A stretch of DNA of 64,000 nt from a bacterium Scap17 (GTDB taxonomy: Bacteria; Pseudomonadota; Gammaproteobacteria; Pseudomonadales; Halomonadaceae). Positions 19,143 through 28,191 of this stretch are shown here, piece by piece; position 1 is the stretch's first letter, and every line of letters starts with the position of its first letter. The stretch is taken from NCBI GenBank assembly GCA_013376735.1, contig VINJ01000002.1, positions 62,001 to 126,000 on the forward strand. The letters are read 5' to 3'. The notes below the pieces were generated by a model. That model saw nothing but the letters and a program-made list of their open reading frames with translations, made no database searches and was not told the DNA's origin. Position numbers and translations under genes: made by a program.

Positions 19143-19871
19143 TTAACGACGCGGCGCCGGCAACTGACGGTAGTGGCTCTGCCACATCAGTACCGCCCCG
19201 GCGACAGCGCCCGGGATGAACAGCAGATTGGCCAGCGGCACCAGCGTCATGACGAACACCGCGGCGCCGAAGGTCAGTGAGGGCCACCAGCGCGCCTTGA
19301 GGCGCTGCTTCATGTCACCGAAGCTGACCTGATGGTTGTCCATCGGGTAGTCGAGATACTGGATCGACATGCTCCAGGCCGAGAACAGCCCCCACAACAG
19401 CGGCGAGAGCAGGTTCAGGCCCGGGATGAAGCCGATGATGAACAGCGCGATCATGCGCGGGATGAAATAGGCCAGCTTGGCCATTTCACGCTCCAGCGAG
19501 TCGACACCAATCTTCACCAGCCCACGGTCATCATCGATCAGGGTGCCATCCAGGCGATGCTCGACCTTCTCGGCCAGAATGCCGTAGAAGGGCGCGGCGA
19601 TCAGGTTGGTCACCAGGCTGAAGGAGAAGAACACCACCAGCAACAGACTCACCACCAGCAGCGGCCAGATCAACCAGCTGAGCCAGTCCAGCCACGCCGG
19701 TACCTTGAGCATCCAGTAATCGATCCAGCCACCGAACTGGTTGAACAATACCCACAGCGTGATGCTGTAGAGCACCAGGTTGATCGCCAGCGGTACGAAT
19801 ACGAAGCGGCGCAGCCCGGGGGTATAGACCATGCGGGTCCCGCGGACCAGCGCCGATACGGCATCAATCAT
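19143..19871 (-). CDS. cysZ: CysZ-like EI24-domain sulfate transporter
   Basis: The 242-residue product is an EI24/CysZ family inner-membrane protein; CysZ homologues import sulfate for cysteine synthesis. It shows hydrophobic segments near residues 20-45, 60-90, 135-165 and 205-230, the family's AAPFYG motif (in NLIAAPFYGILAEKVE), and LDYPMDNHQVSFGDM near residue 175. The ATG at 19871 follows GAGGACGTCGC. Neighbours are phosphate genes, not cys genes, so function is inferred from family only. It is convergent with phoR. Confidence 0.87.
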   Translation of the reverse strand: MIDAVSALVRGTRMVYTPGLRRFVFVPLAINLVLYSITLWVLFNQFGGWIDYWMLKVPAWLDWLSWLIWPLLVVSLLLVVFFSFSLVTNLIAAPFYGILAEKVEHRLDGTLIDDDRGLVKIGVDSLEREMAKLAYFIPRMIALFIIGFIPGLNLLSPLLWGLFSAWSMSIQYLDYPMDNHQVSFGDMKQRLKARWWPSLTFGAAVFVMTLVPLANLLFIPGAVAGAVLMWQSHYRQLPAPRR

Positions 19872-19997
19872 GCGACGTCCTCGTCATCTCAAAAGAACCG
19901 GCCAGCCAGCGGGCTGACCGGAGCCACACCCTAGCACTCCCGCCTGCGCGGCGCAGCTGTCGGCCGCCTGACACCGTTCGCGCGCCCACGACGCAAT

Positions 19998-20031
19998 CGC
20001 CCCGCACCTGTCTGTGGGCAGGTGCGGGGCG
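19998..20031 (-). terminator. Terminator-like hairpin after phoU
   Basis: GCCCCGCACCTG (19999-20010) pairs perfectly with CAGGTGCGGGGC (20019-20030) across an eight-base loop, 36 bases after the phoU stop. The T-tract is poor on the minus strand. Confidence 0.6.
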
Positions 20032-20066
20032 AAAGAGGCGACACAGGGACAGGGAAACGCGTCAGC

Positions 20067-20792
20067 TCACTGCTTGTCCAGGTCCTGCGGCTTCAGCTCG
20101 TGGGTATCGGTATGACGCACATCCACGCCCTTGACCAGGAAGATGACGTACTCGGCCAGGTTGTCGGCGTGGTCACCGATACGCTCCAGCGCACGCAGAA
20201 TCCACATCACGTTGAGCACCGGCGTGATCTGGCGCGCGTCTTCCATCATGAAGGTCATCAACGAACGCATGGCACTTTGATATTCCAGATCCACCGAGGC
20301 ATCTTCACGCAGCACCTTGAGGGCAAGGTCGGTATCGAAGCGCGCGAAGGCCGTCAGAGAGTCACGCACCATGCTGCGCACGTGCTGACTGAGGTGACGC
20401 ACCTCGACCATGCCGCGCGGGCTCTGGCCGTTCTCGACCAGCGAGATGGCGTTGCGTGCGATCTTGCTCGATTCATCACCGATACGCTCGAGATCGGAGG
20501 TGGCGCGGATGACGGCCAGCACCAGGCGCAGGTCGGAGGCCGCCGGCTGACGGCGGGCCAGCACCCGGGTGCACTCGTCATCGATCTTGAGCTGCATGTC
20601 GTTGACAGCCTTGTCGTTGTCGCGCACCCGCGTGGCGGTTTCACTGTCGCCTTCCAGCAATGCCGTGACGGCATCCTGCAGCTGCTTCTCTACCAGTCCG
20701 CCCATGGCCAGCAGGTGTGTCTTCAGTGCATCCAGCTCGTGATTGAACTGCTCTGAGATATGCTTGCCGTGCGAATCGCTGGTGATATCCAT
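20067..20792 (-). CDS. phoU: Phosphate-specific transport system regulator PhoU
   Basis: PhoU couples the Pst transporter to PhoR and keeps the Pho regulon off when phosphate is plentiful. The 241-residue protein consists of two similar three-helix repeats, each with an E/D-rich metal-binding signature: SDLERIGDESSKIA in the first half and LRALERIGDHADNLAEYVI in the second. The ATG at 20792 follows GGGAGAGGGAA; the longer frame adds 15 residues without support. It lies downstream of pstB with a 219-base gap, larger than the overlaps within pst, so it may have its own promoter as well. Confidence 0.96.
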   Translation of the reverse strand: MDITSDSHGKHISEQFNHELDALKTHLLAMGGLVEKQLQDAVTALLEGDSETATRVRDNDKAVNDMQLKIDDECTRVLARRQPAASDLRLVLAVIRATSDLERIGDESSKIARNAISLVENGQSPRGMVEVRHLSQHVRSMVRDSLTAFARFDTDLALKVLREDASVDLEYQSAMRSLMTFMMEDARQITPVLNVMWILRALERIGDHADNLAEYVIFLVKGVDVRHTDTHELKPQDLDKQ

Positions 20793-21011
20793 TTCCCTCT
20801 CCCGGAAAGTCGCCCACCGAGTCAGGGGGCGTGACATGAATGACGTGACAAGTATGGCCCACTACTGACTGACACAGCGGGCTCCCCCTCAGCATGCCGA
20901 CACTTGATTGCAGTTATGTTTCACCCGGGGCGCAAAGGCGGTATCTGGCCGCCATCATCAGCAATATCAGGGCCAAAAGGCTACCTGGGTGCACGTTCGC
21001 GCATGAGCGCG

Positions 21012-21857
21012 CTAACCGAAACGCCCCGTGATGTAGTCTTCCGTCTGGCGGCGCCGCGGGTTGGTGAACAGCTGGTCGGTCGGGGCGAATTCCACCAGGC
21101 GGCCCTCATGCAGGAAGGCGGTGTCGTCCGAGACCCGCGCGGCCTGCTGCATGTTGTGCGTGACGATGATCAGCGTCAGGCGCGAGCGCAGCGAACGGAT
21201 CAGCTCCTCGATCTTGAGCGTCGAGATGGGGTCCAGCGCCGAGGCCGGTTCATCCAGCAGCAGCACCTCCGGCTCGACCGCCAACGTCCGCGCGATCACC
21301 AACCGCTGTTGCTGGCCACCCGAGAGCCCCAGCGCGCTGTCGTGCAGGCGGTCCTTCACTTCTTCCCACAGCGCCGCGGAGCGCAGACAGGATTCGACCT
21401 TGTCATCGAGGTGGCGCTTGTCATTCTCACCGACCAGCCGCAGCCCGAAAGCCACGTTCTCGTAGACCGACATCGGAAAGGGGTTGGGTGTCTGGAAGAC
21501 CATGCCGATCCGGCGGCGAAGCATCGGCACGTCCACGCCGCGCGCATGGATGTCCTCGCCCTCCAGCAGTACCTTGCCGGAAAGACGTGACTGTTCATCG
21601 AGATCGGTCATGCGATTGAAGGTACGCAACAGGCTCGACTTGCCGCAGCCGGAAGGGCCGATGAAGGCCGTCACGCGCTTGCGTGCGATCTGCAGGCTGA
21701 CGTCCTCCAGTGCGCGGCGCGTCTGGTTCTCCTTGCCGACACGTGCCTGATAATCGAGGCTCAGGTGGCGGGTTTCCAGGCAGATGTCCTCAGCCGGCCG
21801 CGCAGGCGCCTCCTGAAGAAACAACTGAGGCTTGGGCTGTTCAGAGTCACGCCTCAT
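21012..21857 (-). CDS. pstB: Phosphate ABC transporter ATP-binding protein PstB
   Basis: PstB is the ATPase that powers high-affinity phosphate uptake. The 281-residue protein has Walker [10 protein letters not shown] (residues 67-75), the PstB-specific [18 protein letters not shown], the signature [14 protein letters not shown], and Walker [13 protein letters not shown]. The start at 21857 overlaps the pstA stop by four bases (ATGA), which settles it over the in-frame start at 21923. An N-terminal extension of about 25 residues precedes the ABC domain. It is cytosolic and pairs with PstA and PstC. Confidence 0.96.
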   Translation of the reverse strand: MRRDSEQPKPQLFLQEAPARPAEDICLETRHLSLDYQARVGKENQTRRALEDVSLQIARKRVTAFIGPSGCGKSSLLRTFNRMTDLDEQSRLSGKVLLEGEDIHARGVDVPMLRRRIGMVFQTPNPFPMSVYENVAFGLRLVGENDKRHLDDKVESCLRSAALWEEVKDRLHDSALGLSGGQQQRLVIARTLAVEPEVLLLDEPASALDPISTLKIEELIRSLRSRLTLIIVTHNMQQAARVSDDTAFLHEGRLVEFAPTDQLFTNPRRRQTEDYITGRFG

Positions 21858-23659
21858 TCGGTGGCTCCCTTGTAACGTTGTGCCAGCATGTGACGCAGGC
21901 GAATGGCACTCAGATTGAGGCATAGAATCACGACCACCAGCACCAGCGCGGTCGCGTAGACCAGTGGCCGACTGCTGAAGGCGTCGCTACTCTGGAAGGC
22001 CAGATCATAGACCTGATGCCCCAGATGCATGAATTTCCGGTCCAGATGCAACCACGGGAAGCTGTCATCCAGCGGCAGGTCCGGGGCCAGCTTGACCACC
22101 CCGACCAGCATCAGCGGCGCGACTTCACCCGCCGCACGCGCCACGGCCAGAATCAGCCCCGTCATCAGCGCCGGCGAGGCGGCCGGAATCACCACGCGCT
22201 TGAGCGTTTCCAGGCGTGTCGCTCCCAGCGCCAGCGCGCCTTCGCGCAGACGACGCGGCACGCGCGCCAGCCCCTCTTCCGTGGCGACGATCACCACCGG
22301 CAAAGTCAGCAGGGCCAGCGTCAGCGAGGCCCACAGAATGCCGCCGGTCCCGAAGGTCGGCGTCGGCAGTCGCTCGGAGTAGAACAGCTCATCGATTCCG
22401 GCGCCCAGTCCATAGACGAAGAAGCCGAGACCGAACACGCCGTAGACGATGGAGGGTACCCCGGCCAGATTGCGCAGCGCGATGCGCGTCAGGCGCGTCA
22501 GGCGCCCCTGATGGGCCACCTCGTGCAGATAGAGCGCCGCCATCACGCCGAAGGGCATCACCATGATCGACATCAGCACCACCATCAGCACGGTGCCGAA
22601 GATGGCGGGCCAGAGGCCGCCAAAGCCCTCGGTGGGCGCGCCGGCCACGAAGTCACGAAAACGCTTGAACGTCATCATCAGCCGGCCGCTGAAGCCCATC
22701 GCATTGGGCTGCCAGGCATTGCGGATATCATCGAGTGCGATGCGGCCTTCGTAGCCGCCATTGCCGCCCAGCAGCAACTGTCCGCCCGCCAGGGCATCAC
22801 GCAGGGCACTCAGCTGACCTTCACGCTCGATGAAGGCGCTGCGCACCTCCTCCAACTCCTCCAACTCCTCCTGCATCTCCTGCTCGAGCTCAGCGTCCTC
22901 TTGAGTCCGCGCTGCGTCACCGTCAGCAGTGGCGCTGCGCCGGGATGCCAGAGACTGCTGCAGCGCCTGGTAGCGACTGCTCAAGGCTTCACTGTCCAGG
23001 CGCAGTGCCTGCAACTGGCGGCGCTCGCTCTCGATCATCTTCAGGCGGGCAAACAGTGGCTCGGCGTCCTCGGACAAGGGCCGGGCAGGTCCGTCGCCGA
23101 CGTCAGGCGTGTGGTCCATCTCCCCTGTCATCGGGTCACTCAGCGCCCGTGGCATGCCGTAGAGAGTGCGACCGTCACGCATTTCCAGCATCAGCGCCTG
23201 GCGGGGGAAGGTCATCCTGTCGAGCAGCGTCTCCGGCAGCCACTGCCAGCTGGCCGCGGCCCCGTCACGCGAAGATGTCTGCAGCAACCACCATTGCTGG
23301 CGAGCGTCGTCCCCCTCGCCCGAGGCGACACGGCGCATCTCCTCGTGCATCAGCTCGCCGAGCAGATGGCGATTGTCGGCCGCCGGCTCTCCGCGCGTGG
23401 TGGTCAGGGCCGTGGGACTCTGGCCCGGCTGCGCCGTCAGCTCCACCTCGACCAGCCGGGAGGGCCAGAAGTGACTGAAGGAGCCCACCACCAGCAGGCT
23501 GAGCAGGCCCAGCACCAGCACCAGCGAGACACTGACAGCCATGGCGTTCAGCCAGCCCCACGGGCCGCCGTCACGCCAGTAGCGCTGCAGGCGCCCGACC
23601 AGCGGCTCGCGCGGGCGCAGCAAGGAGGAGCTGGCACGATTGGTGTCAGGGCGACTCAT
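21854..23659 (-). CDS. pstA: Phosphate ABC transporter permease PstA, enlarged form
   Basis: PstA is one of the two channel subunits of the phosphate transporter. It has 601 residues, roughly twice the size of the E. coli protein. One N-terminal helix (about 40-62) is followed by a soluble insertion to about residue 310, holding a strongly acidic predicted coiled coil around 195-285. The usual permease helices then follow, with the EAA loop near [20 protein letters not shown]. The insertion probably faces the periplasm, an inference from one preceding helix. Similar long PstA proteins occur in Pseudomonas. The start overlaps the pstC stop by four bases. Confidence 0.93.
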   Translation of the reverse strand: MSRPDTNRASSSLLRPREPLVGRLQRYWRDGGPWGWLNAMAVSVSLVLVLGLLSLLVVGSFSHFWPSRLVEVELTAQPGQSPTALTTTRGEPAADNRHLLGELMHEEMRRVASGEGDDARQQWWLLQTSSRDGAAASWQWLPETLLDRMTFPRQALMLEMRDGRTLYGMPRALSDPMTGEMDHTPDVGDGPARPLSEDAEPLFARLKMIESERRQLQALRLDSEALSSRYQALQQSLASRRSATADGDAARTQEDAELEQEMQEELEELEEVRSAFIEREGQLSALRDALAGGQLLLGGNGGYEGRIALDDIRNAWQPNAMGFSGRLMMTFKRFRDFVAGAPTEGFGGLWPAIFGTVLMVVLMSIMVMPFGVMAALYLHEVAHQGRLTRLTRIALRNLAGVPSIVYGVFGLGFFVYGLGAGIDELFYSERLPTPTFGTGGILWASLTLALLTLPVVIVATEEGLARVPRRLREGALALGATRLETLKRVVIPAASPALMTGLILAVARAAGEVAPLMLVGVVKLAPDLPLDDSFPWLHLDRKFMHLGHQVYDLAFQSSDAFSSRPLVYATALVLVVVILCLNLSAIRLRHMLAQRYKGATE

Positions 23660-25932
23660 CCCCAGCTCCCCTGATTGGGCGGCGTGAAGCGCTGTCGCAG
23701 CACTTCCGCCAGCGTATTGACCACGAAGGTGAAGACGAACAATGCCAGGGCAGCGAGGAACAGCAAGCGGTAGTGGCTGCTGCCGACCTCGGCCTCTGGC
23801 AGCTCGATGGCCAGGGTCGCGGCCAGTGAGCGAAGGCCCTCGAACAGGCTGGCATCCACCAGCGGCGTATTGCCGGCCACCATCAGCACGATCATCGTCT
23901 CACCGACGGCACGCCCCATGCCGATCATCATCGCCGAGAACAGCCCGACCGCAGCGGCTGGCAGGATGACGCGGCGCAGGCTCTGCCAGGGCGTCGCGCC
24001 CAGCGCCGCAGAGCCGGCGGCCAGGCCACGCGGCACCGACGAGAGGGCATCCTCACTGAGCGTGAACAGGGTCGGCATCACCGCCAGCCCCAACGCCATG
24101 CCGGTCACCAGGGTATTGCGCTGGGCATAATCGATGCCGTAGTGGCTGAACAGCCACTGACGGAGGTCGCCGTCGAACCACCACTGCTCGACCTGGCCGG
24201 CGATGGTCACATCCAGCCACAGCAGCACGAACAGCAGCGGCAACAGCCCGAAGGCCGCCATGTTTTCCGGCAGCAGATTGCGCCATGCGCGCGGCGACAG
24301 GGTCCACAGGAAGCCCGCCACCATGGTGCCCAGCGGAATCAGGACCAGCCCCAGCAACACCGCCATCAGCTCACGCTCGACGAAGGGCGCGACCACCAGG
24401 GCGGCGATGAAGCCGATCACCACGGTCGGCAGTGCCTCCATCATCTCCAGCAGCGGCTTGATGCGGGAACGCTGGCGCGGCGCCATGAAGCAGGCGACAT
24501 GGATGGCACAGCCGAGCCCCAACGGCACGGCAAACAGCAGCCCGACCAGCGCCGCCTTGAGCGTGCCCCACATGATGGGCACCAGCGACAGACGGGGTTC
24601 GTGGGTGCCGGTGCTCTCCAGCTGCCAGATCCACTCCGGCGCAGCGCGCCCCTCGTACCAGACCTTGCCGAAGATGGCGTCGAGCCCGACGGCCTGATGC
24701 GGGTCGTGTATCGCAAGCCCGGCATAGGCCTTGCCCAGCGCCCCCAGCGGCGCGTCCTGAGCGAGCTGGCCAGGCAGCCTTGCCTCCCGGGACGCCGACG
24801 CCAGCAAGCGGCGGTCATCATTGTCGAATTCCAGCGCTACGCCTGCCGCGACCCGGGTGGCATCCAGCCAGTCCAGCACCTGACGGCGACGCTCGCTGGT
24901 GGCCAGATAGAGGCCAAGGCGGCCGTTGGCGTCCAGCGCGGCAAAGCCGAGGCTGTGATGGGCAGCCGCCATCGTCACCACCGGCGCCGACAGGCCACTG
25001 TCAAAGACGCCGGCCTTGACCAGCGGCTGCGCGTGCGCCGGCAACAGGTAATGGGTCAGGCCACCTGCCGCGTCCCCGACGATCAGGCTTCTACCGCCAC
25101 GCAGGACGCTGAGCGCGGTGATCGCCGGCGATGACGCGGAGGCAGAAGAGGCCATAGCGTGATGTGCCAACTTGCGCGCCAGCGGCTTGGTCCCGGTGGA
25201 GGCCTCGCTCAGTTGCCACTGGGTGAAGCCATCGCGGTCAGCGGTGACCAGCAGACGCCCCTGCTGCGAAGACAGCCTGGCCGGGCCCGGCAACCACTGC
25301 TGCTGCCACTCGGAGAGCGGAGTCTGGCTTGCTGCATCATCCTCCAGCGCGCCTGCGGAGGCGTGTGGAGATGACAAGGCCAGACGCGCCAACCACAGAC
25401 CATCGCCCTCCTCGTACGGAATGCGCAGCCACAGCTGGTCACGGCTGAGCATCAGGCTTGCCTGACGGCGCTCAAGCCCTGCGGGAACCTCGATGGCACT
25501 GCCGCGCAGGCGCACGCCAGCGGCGGACTGCTGTACCACCTGCAGACGATCATCCGCGAGCCAGACACCCGACAGCGGCGAGGTGCGCAAGTCCGCCGTC
25601 GAATCATCACTGGCCAGCACGGGAGGCAGCCCGTCACGCGCGGCAAGCGGCATGTCAGGCAAGGCGCTCAGCCCGTCAGGATCGGACAGCCAGTCAGGTT
25701 CGGTCTGAGCGGCAGGCATCTGCTGGTCGCTCACTTGCTGTTCGAGCGCCTGCTGAGGAAGCGACGTGACGCTGGCGGACTTGAGCAGCGGCCATGACAC
25801 GCTGACCAGATAGGCCAGCATCACGACGACGATGACCATCACGCCCAGCCCGGCCGCTGTCAGCCACAGACTGGCAAGACGGTCATGCCGCAGACGACGA
25901 CGCTGCATTCGGGAGGCATCAACTGCCGACAT
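23656..25932 (-). CDS. pstC: Phosphate ABC transporter permease PstC, enlarged form
   Basis: PstC is the second channel subunit. It has 758 residues against about 320 in E. coli. After an N-terminal helix (about 20-45) comes a large soluble region to about residue 455, rich in short beta-like stretches reminiscent of a propeller (inference only). The permease helices follow, with the EAA loop near AAGSAALGATPWQSLRRVIL. The start is the ATG at 25932; an in-frame ATG at 25908 (MQRRRLRHDR) is also possible, as neither has a strong ribosome site. It overlaps pstA by four bases and lies 113 bases after pstS. Confidence 0.92.
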   Translation of the reverse strand: MSAVDASRMQRRRLRHDRLASLWLTAAGLGVMVIVVVMLAYLVSVSWPLLKSASVTSLPQQALEQQVSDQQMPAAQTEPDWLSDPDGLSALPDMPLAARDGLPPVLASDDSTADLRTSPLSGVWLADDRLQVVQQSAAGVRLRGSAIEVPAGLERRQASLMLSRDQLWLRIPYEEGDGLWLARLALSSPHASAGALEDDAASQTPLSEWQQQWLPGPARLSSQQGRLLVTADRDGFTQWQLSEASTGTKPLARKLAHHAMASSASASSPAITALSVLRGGRSLIVGDAAGGLTHYLLPAHAQPLVKAGVFDSGLSAPVVTMAAAHHSLGFAALDANGRLGLYLATSERRRQVLDWLDATRVAAGVALEFDNDDRRLLASASREARLPGQLAQDAPLGALGKAYAGLAIHDPHQAVGLDAIFGKVWYEGRAAPEWIWQLESTGTHEPRLSLVPIMWGTLKAALVGLLFAVPLGLGCAIHVACFMAPRQRSRIKPLLEMMEALPTVVIGFIAALVVAPFVERELMAVLLGLVLIPLGTMVAGFLWTLSPRAWRNLLPENMAAFGLLPLLFVLLWLDVTIAGQVEQWWFDGDLRQWLFSHYGIDYAQRNTLVTGMALGLAVMPTLFTLSEDALSSVPRGLAAGSAALGATPWQSLRRVILPAAAVGLFSAMMIGMGRAVGETMIVLMVAGNTPLVDASLFEGLRSLAATLAIELPEAEVGSSHYRLLFLAALALFVFTFVVNTLAEVLRQRFTPPNQGSWG

Positions 25933-26045
25933 GAAATATCACCACGAAAGGATTCGCGCACTGGAGTGTCGACTCCGCAGACGCATGAAGCGGGTATGGC
26001 ACCGAGATTATGTCCAAGTGATGACAGAGAGATGACAAAGGCGAA

Positions 26046-27146
26046 TCAAAGGGCATCCACATCCTGAAGCCCCAGTTGCTGACGCCAGTGCAGCAGCTGC
26101 TTTTCCGGCAGTGGCACATAGCCACCACGCAGGATGGCCTGCTGACCCTGGCGCGACATGATCAATGACAGGAAGGCCTGCTCCAGCGCCGGGAGCGGCT
26201 CGTCAGGCACGCGATTGACGTAGATGTACAGGGCACGGGTCAGCGGATAGCGGCCATCGCGAATGCTGGCCCGGCTCGGGAAGACAGCGTGGCCGCCCGC
26301 CTCACGGCTGACGGACAGCTGCTTCACCAGCGGCGAAGAGGTGCTGAAGCTGGCATAGCCGATGCCATTGGGCGAGGAGCCTACCGCGCCGATGATGGAG
26401 GCCGAGCCCGGCTGTTCACTGACATCGAGGCGGAAGTCGCCATCGCACAGCGCGATACGGCGGAAGGCGCCGTAGGTGCCCGAGGTGGCACTGCGTCCGA
26501 AGCGCATGATCTGGCGGTCATTCCACTCATCACTCAGCCCCAGCTGGCCCCAGCGATTGGCCGCCTGGCCACCACAGCTGTGCGTGGCGGAGAAGATGAC
26601 ATCCAGCTGCGCGATGCTGATCTCCTCCAGCGGGTTGCTGCGATGCACGATGATGCCCATCGCATCCAGCGCCACGGGCACACCCAGCGGCGGATAGCCG
26701 AATTCATGCGTGAAGTCCTGACGCTCCTGGTCGCTCATCGGACGCGACATCAGCCCGATGCGGGTAGTGCCGGCGATCAATGCCGGCGGGGCCGTCGAGG
26801 AGCCCGCGGCCTGCAGCTGCACGCGTACCCCCGGATGATAGCGACGCAGCTGGGCAGCCCAGCGCGTCACCAGCACCGACAGGGTATCGGAGCCCACCGC
26901 CGTCAGGTTGCCCACCACCCCGGACACCGGGCGATATTCGGGCACCTTGTCGGCCAGTGCCGGAGCCGAGAGCGTCGAGAGCCCCAGCAGGCAGACAAGC
27001 GACATCAGCCGCAGCGACGGCAGCCCTGAGCGCAGGCGGGGCGCGCATGAGGAGGACGCATATAAGGAGGACACGGATGACCCGCGACGCGACGCGAACA
27101 CGGCGCGAAAGCCTGAACGGACAAGCGACCCGACGGAAACTGACAT
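26046..27146 (-). CDS. pstS: Phosphate ABC transporter substrate-binding protein PstS
   Basis: PstS is the periplasmic phosphate-binding protein of the Pst system. From the ATG at 27146, which follows GGTGGGAAGTCGCC, the product has 366 residues. A long basic N-region leads to a hydrophobic core (SLVCLLGLSTLSAPALA), with probable signal cleavage after residue 65. Phosphate-contact motifs are visible: GNLTAVGSDTL, AAGSSTAPPAL, and RSATSGTYGAFRR with the conserved SGT. It is the PstS type seen with large PstC/PstA in Pseudomonas relatives. An earlier in-frame start at 27287 has no support. A weak Pho-box candidate lies about 190 bases upstream. Confidence 0.92.
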   Translation of the reverse strand: MSVSVGSLVRSGFRAVFASRRGSSVSSLYASSSCAPRLRSGLPSLRLMSLVCLLGLSTLSAPALADKVPEYRPVSGVVGNLTAVGSDTLSVLVTRWAAQLRRYHPGVRVQLQAAGSSTAPPALIAGTTRIGLMSRPMSDQERQDFTHEFGYPPLGVPVALDAMGIIVHRSNPLEEISIAQLDVIFSATHSCGGQAANRWGQLGLSDEWNDRQIMRFGRSATSGTYGAFRRIALCDGDFRLDVSEQPGSASIIGAVGSSPNGIGYASFSTSSPLVKQLSVSREAGGHAVFPSRASIRDGRYPLTRALYIYVNRVPDEPLPALEQAFLSLIMSRQGQQAILRGGYVPLPEKQLLHWRQQLGLQDVDAL

Positions 27147-27602
27147 GGCGACTTCCCACCAGAGAATGAACGAGATGACGATGCGACACGGAGCTGGCCA
27201 CTGCTTGCCACGCCCATGGTGACGGGCAGGCGACGGTGAAACAAGGTGGCCCGTGCAGCACAGCGAAACACTACGAGTATCCGTCATTGCTGCGTTGAGG
27301 AACGATACTCCATGCTGCAGCGCAAAAAAATTTCCTGACAGTCCCTTATCAGTGAGGACAGTGCTTTGTCCGCCAGAGTAGGATACAGAAGATGATGAAG
27401 CCGCTGCGGCTCATCCGCCATGGTCTGCGTCGAACTGATGCTATCGATGGCCCCCGGTGACTTTCTTCGGCGATTGCCGAAGTGCCCTATATAAGGCCCC
27501 CTGTGCAAGGCAGTGCCCTGCGCCAAAAGACGCACCTTTTTCAGATGGAAGGGTGCAGAAATGAAATGACCATTTTATAACAACAAGATAGCGAGTCATG
27601 AC
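27147..27602. other. Divergent intergenic region pstS / thioesterase gene
   Basis: About 455 bases contain the promoters of two divergent genes. A Pho-box-like site is at 27335-27352. An AT-rich patch at 27561-27590 precedes the thioesterase start, and TATATAAGG at 27489-27497 could hold a plus-strand -10 element. I see no gene. Confidence 0.55.
27335..27352 (-). promoter_or_regulatory. Candidate Pho box upstream of pstS
   Basis: On the minus strand the site reads CTGATAAGGGACTGTCAG, two half-sites 11 bases apart, the second matching CTGTCA. The first half is degenerate, and the distance to pstS (about 190 bases) implies a long leader. Confidence 0.4.
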
Positions 27603-28037
27603 ATGCAAGCTCTGGATGATATCCCGACGCCGAACGGCACACTGACGCTCAAATTGATCGCCCAGCGCCAGGACACCAATCTCTATGGCGACATCAGCGG
27701 CGGCTGGCTGATGCACCGCATGGACGAGGCCTGTGAGCTGGCCGCCGGGCGCGTCGCCCACGGGCGCACTGCCACCGTGGCCGTCGAAGGCCTCGATTTC
27801 CTTTCGCCGGTGCGTATCGGCTCAGTGGTCAATATCTTCACTCAGGTGGCCGAGGTCGGGCGCAGTTCGATCAGGCTCGCCGTCGAGGTCTGGATCCGCC
27901 CGCCGCAGGAGCGCAATCAACACGCGCTGACCAAGGTGACCGAAGCCTGCTACGTGATGGTGGCACTCGATGACAATGGCCGCATCCGTGCCGTACCGGA
28001 GCAGGCCAGCACCGCCATCATCGAGGAGCAGGACTGA
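27603..28037 (+). CDS. Acyl-CoA thioesterase, YciA-like hotdog protein
   Basis: This 144-residue protein is a single hotdog domain of the YciA/acyl-CoA thioesterase family, which hydrolyses acyl-CoA to free acid and CoA in the cytosol. The active-site helix region DTNLYGDISGGWLMHRMDEA matches the family pattern, including the conserved Asp and GGW, and AVEGLDFLSPVRIGSVV is the following strand. The chosen ATG at 27603 gives the standard N-terminus; the ribosome site is weak. It is divergent from pstS and ends before a strong terminator, so it is probably transcribed alone. Chain-length preference cannot be told. Confidence 0.9.
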   Translation: MQALDDIPTPNGTLTLKLIAQRQDTNLYGDISGGWLMHRMDEACELAAGRVAHGRTATVAVEGLDFLSPVRIGSVVNIFTQVAEVGRSSIRLAVEVWIRPPQERNQHALTKVTEACYVMVALDDNGRIRAVPEQASTAIIEEQD

Positions 28038-28094
28038 TCCTGAGCAGGACTGAGCCAAGCGCCTCGCCTCTCTTCCTGTCAGCCACACGCCAAG

Positions 28095-28122
28095 AAAAAG
28101 CCGCCCTCAGGGGCGGCTTTTT
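28095..28122. terminator. Bidirectional terminator after thioesterase and TRAP binding protein genes
   Basis: AAAAAGCCGCCC (28095-28106) pairs perfectly with GGGCGGCTTTTT (28111-28122) around a TCAG loop. It has T- or A-tracts on both sides and lies between two convergent genes. Confidence 0.92.
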
Positions 28123-28191
28123 CGTCAACAATCAGTCACGCGCTCAGACAGTCAGTCAGACAGTGCGGCAGGCAGTCCAAAAGAGACTCGC

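Noticed and set aside
22016-23674. A 552-residue frame antisense to pstA
   Set aside because: Composition (Gln, His, Arg runs) is that of an antisense shadow; pstA is supported by motifs and by overlaps with pstB and pstC.
27061-27170. Plus-strand start with AGGAGGAC repeats antisense to the pstS leader
   Set aside because: The resulting frame is short, Arg-rich and shows no family; it is a shadow of the pstS signal region.
28144-28170. Short CAGT-rich repeats after the thioesterase gene
   Set aside because: The repeat unit is four to eight bases and irregular; it does not form a CRISPR or REP-like array.
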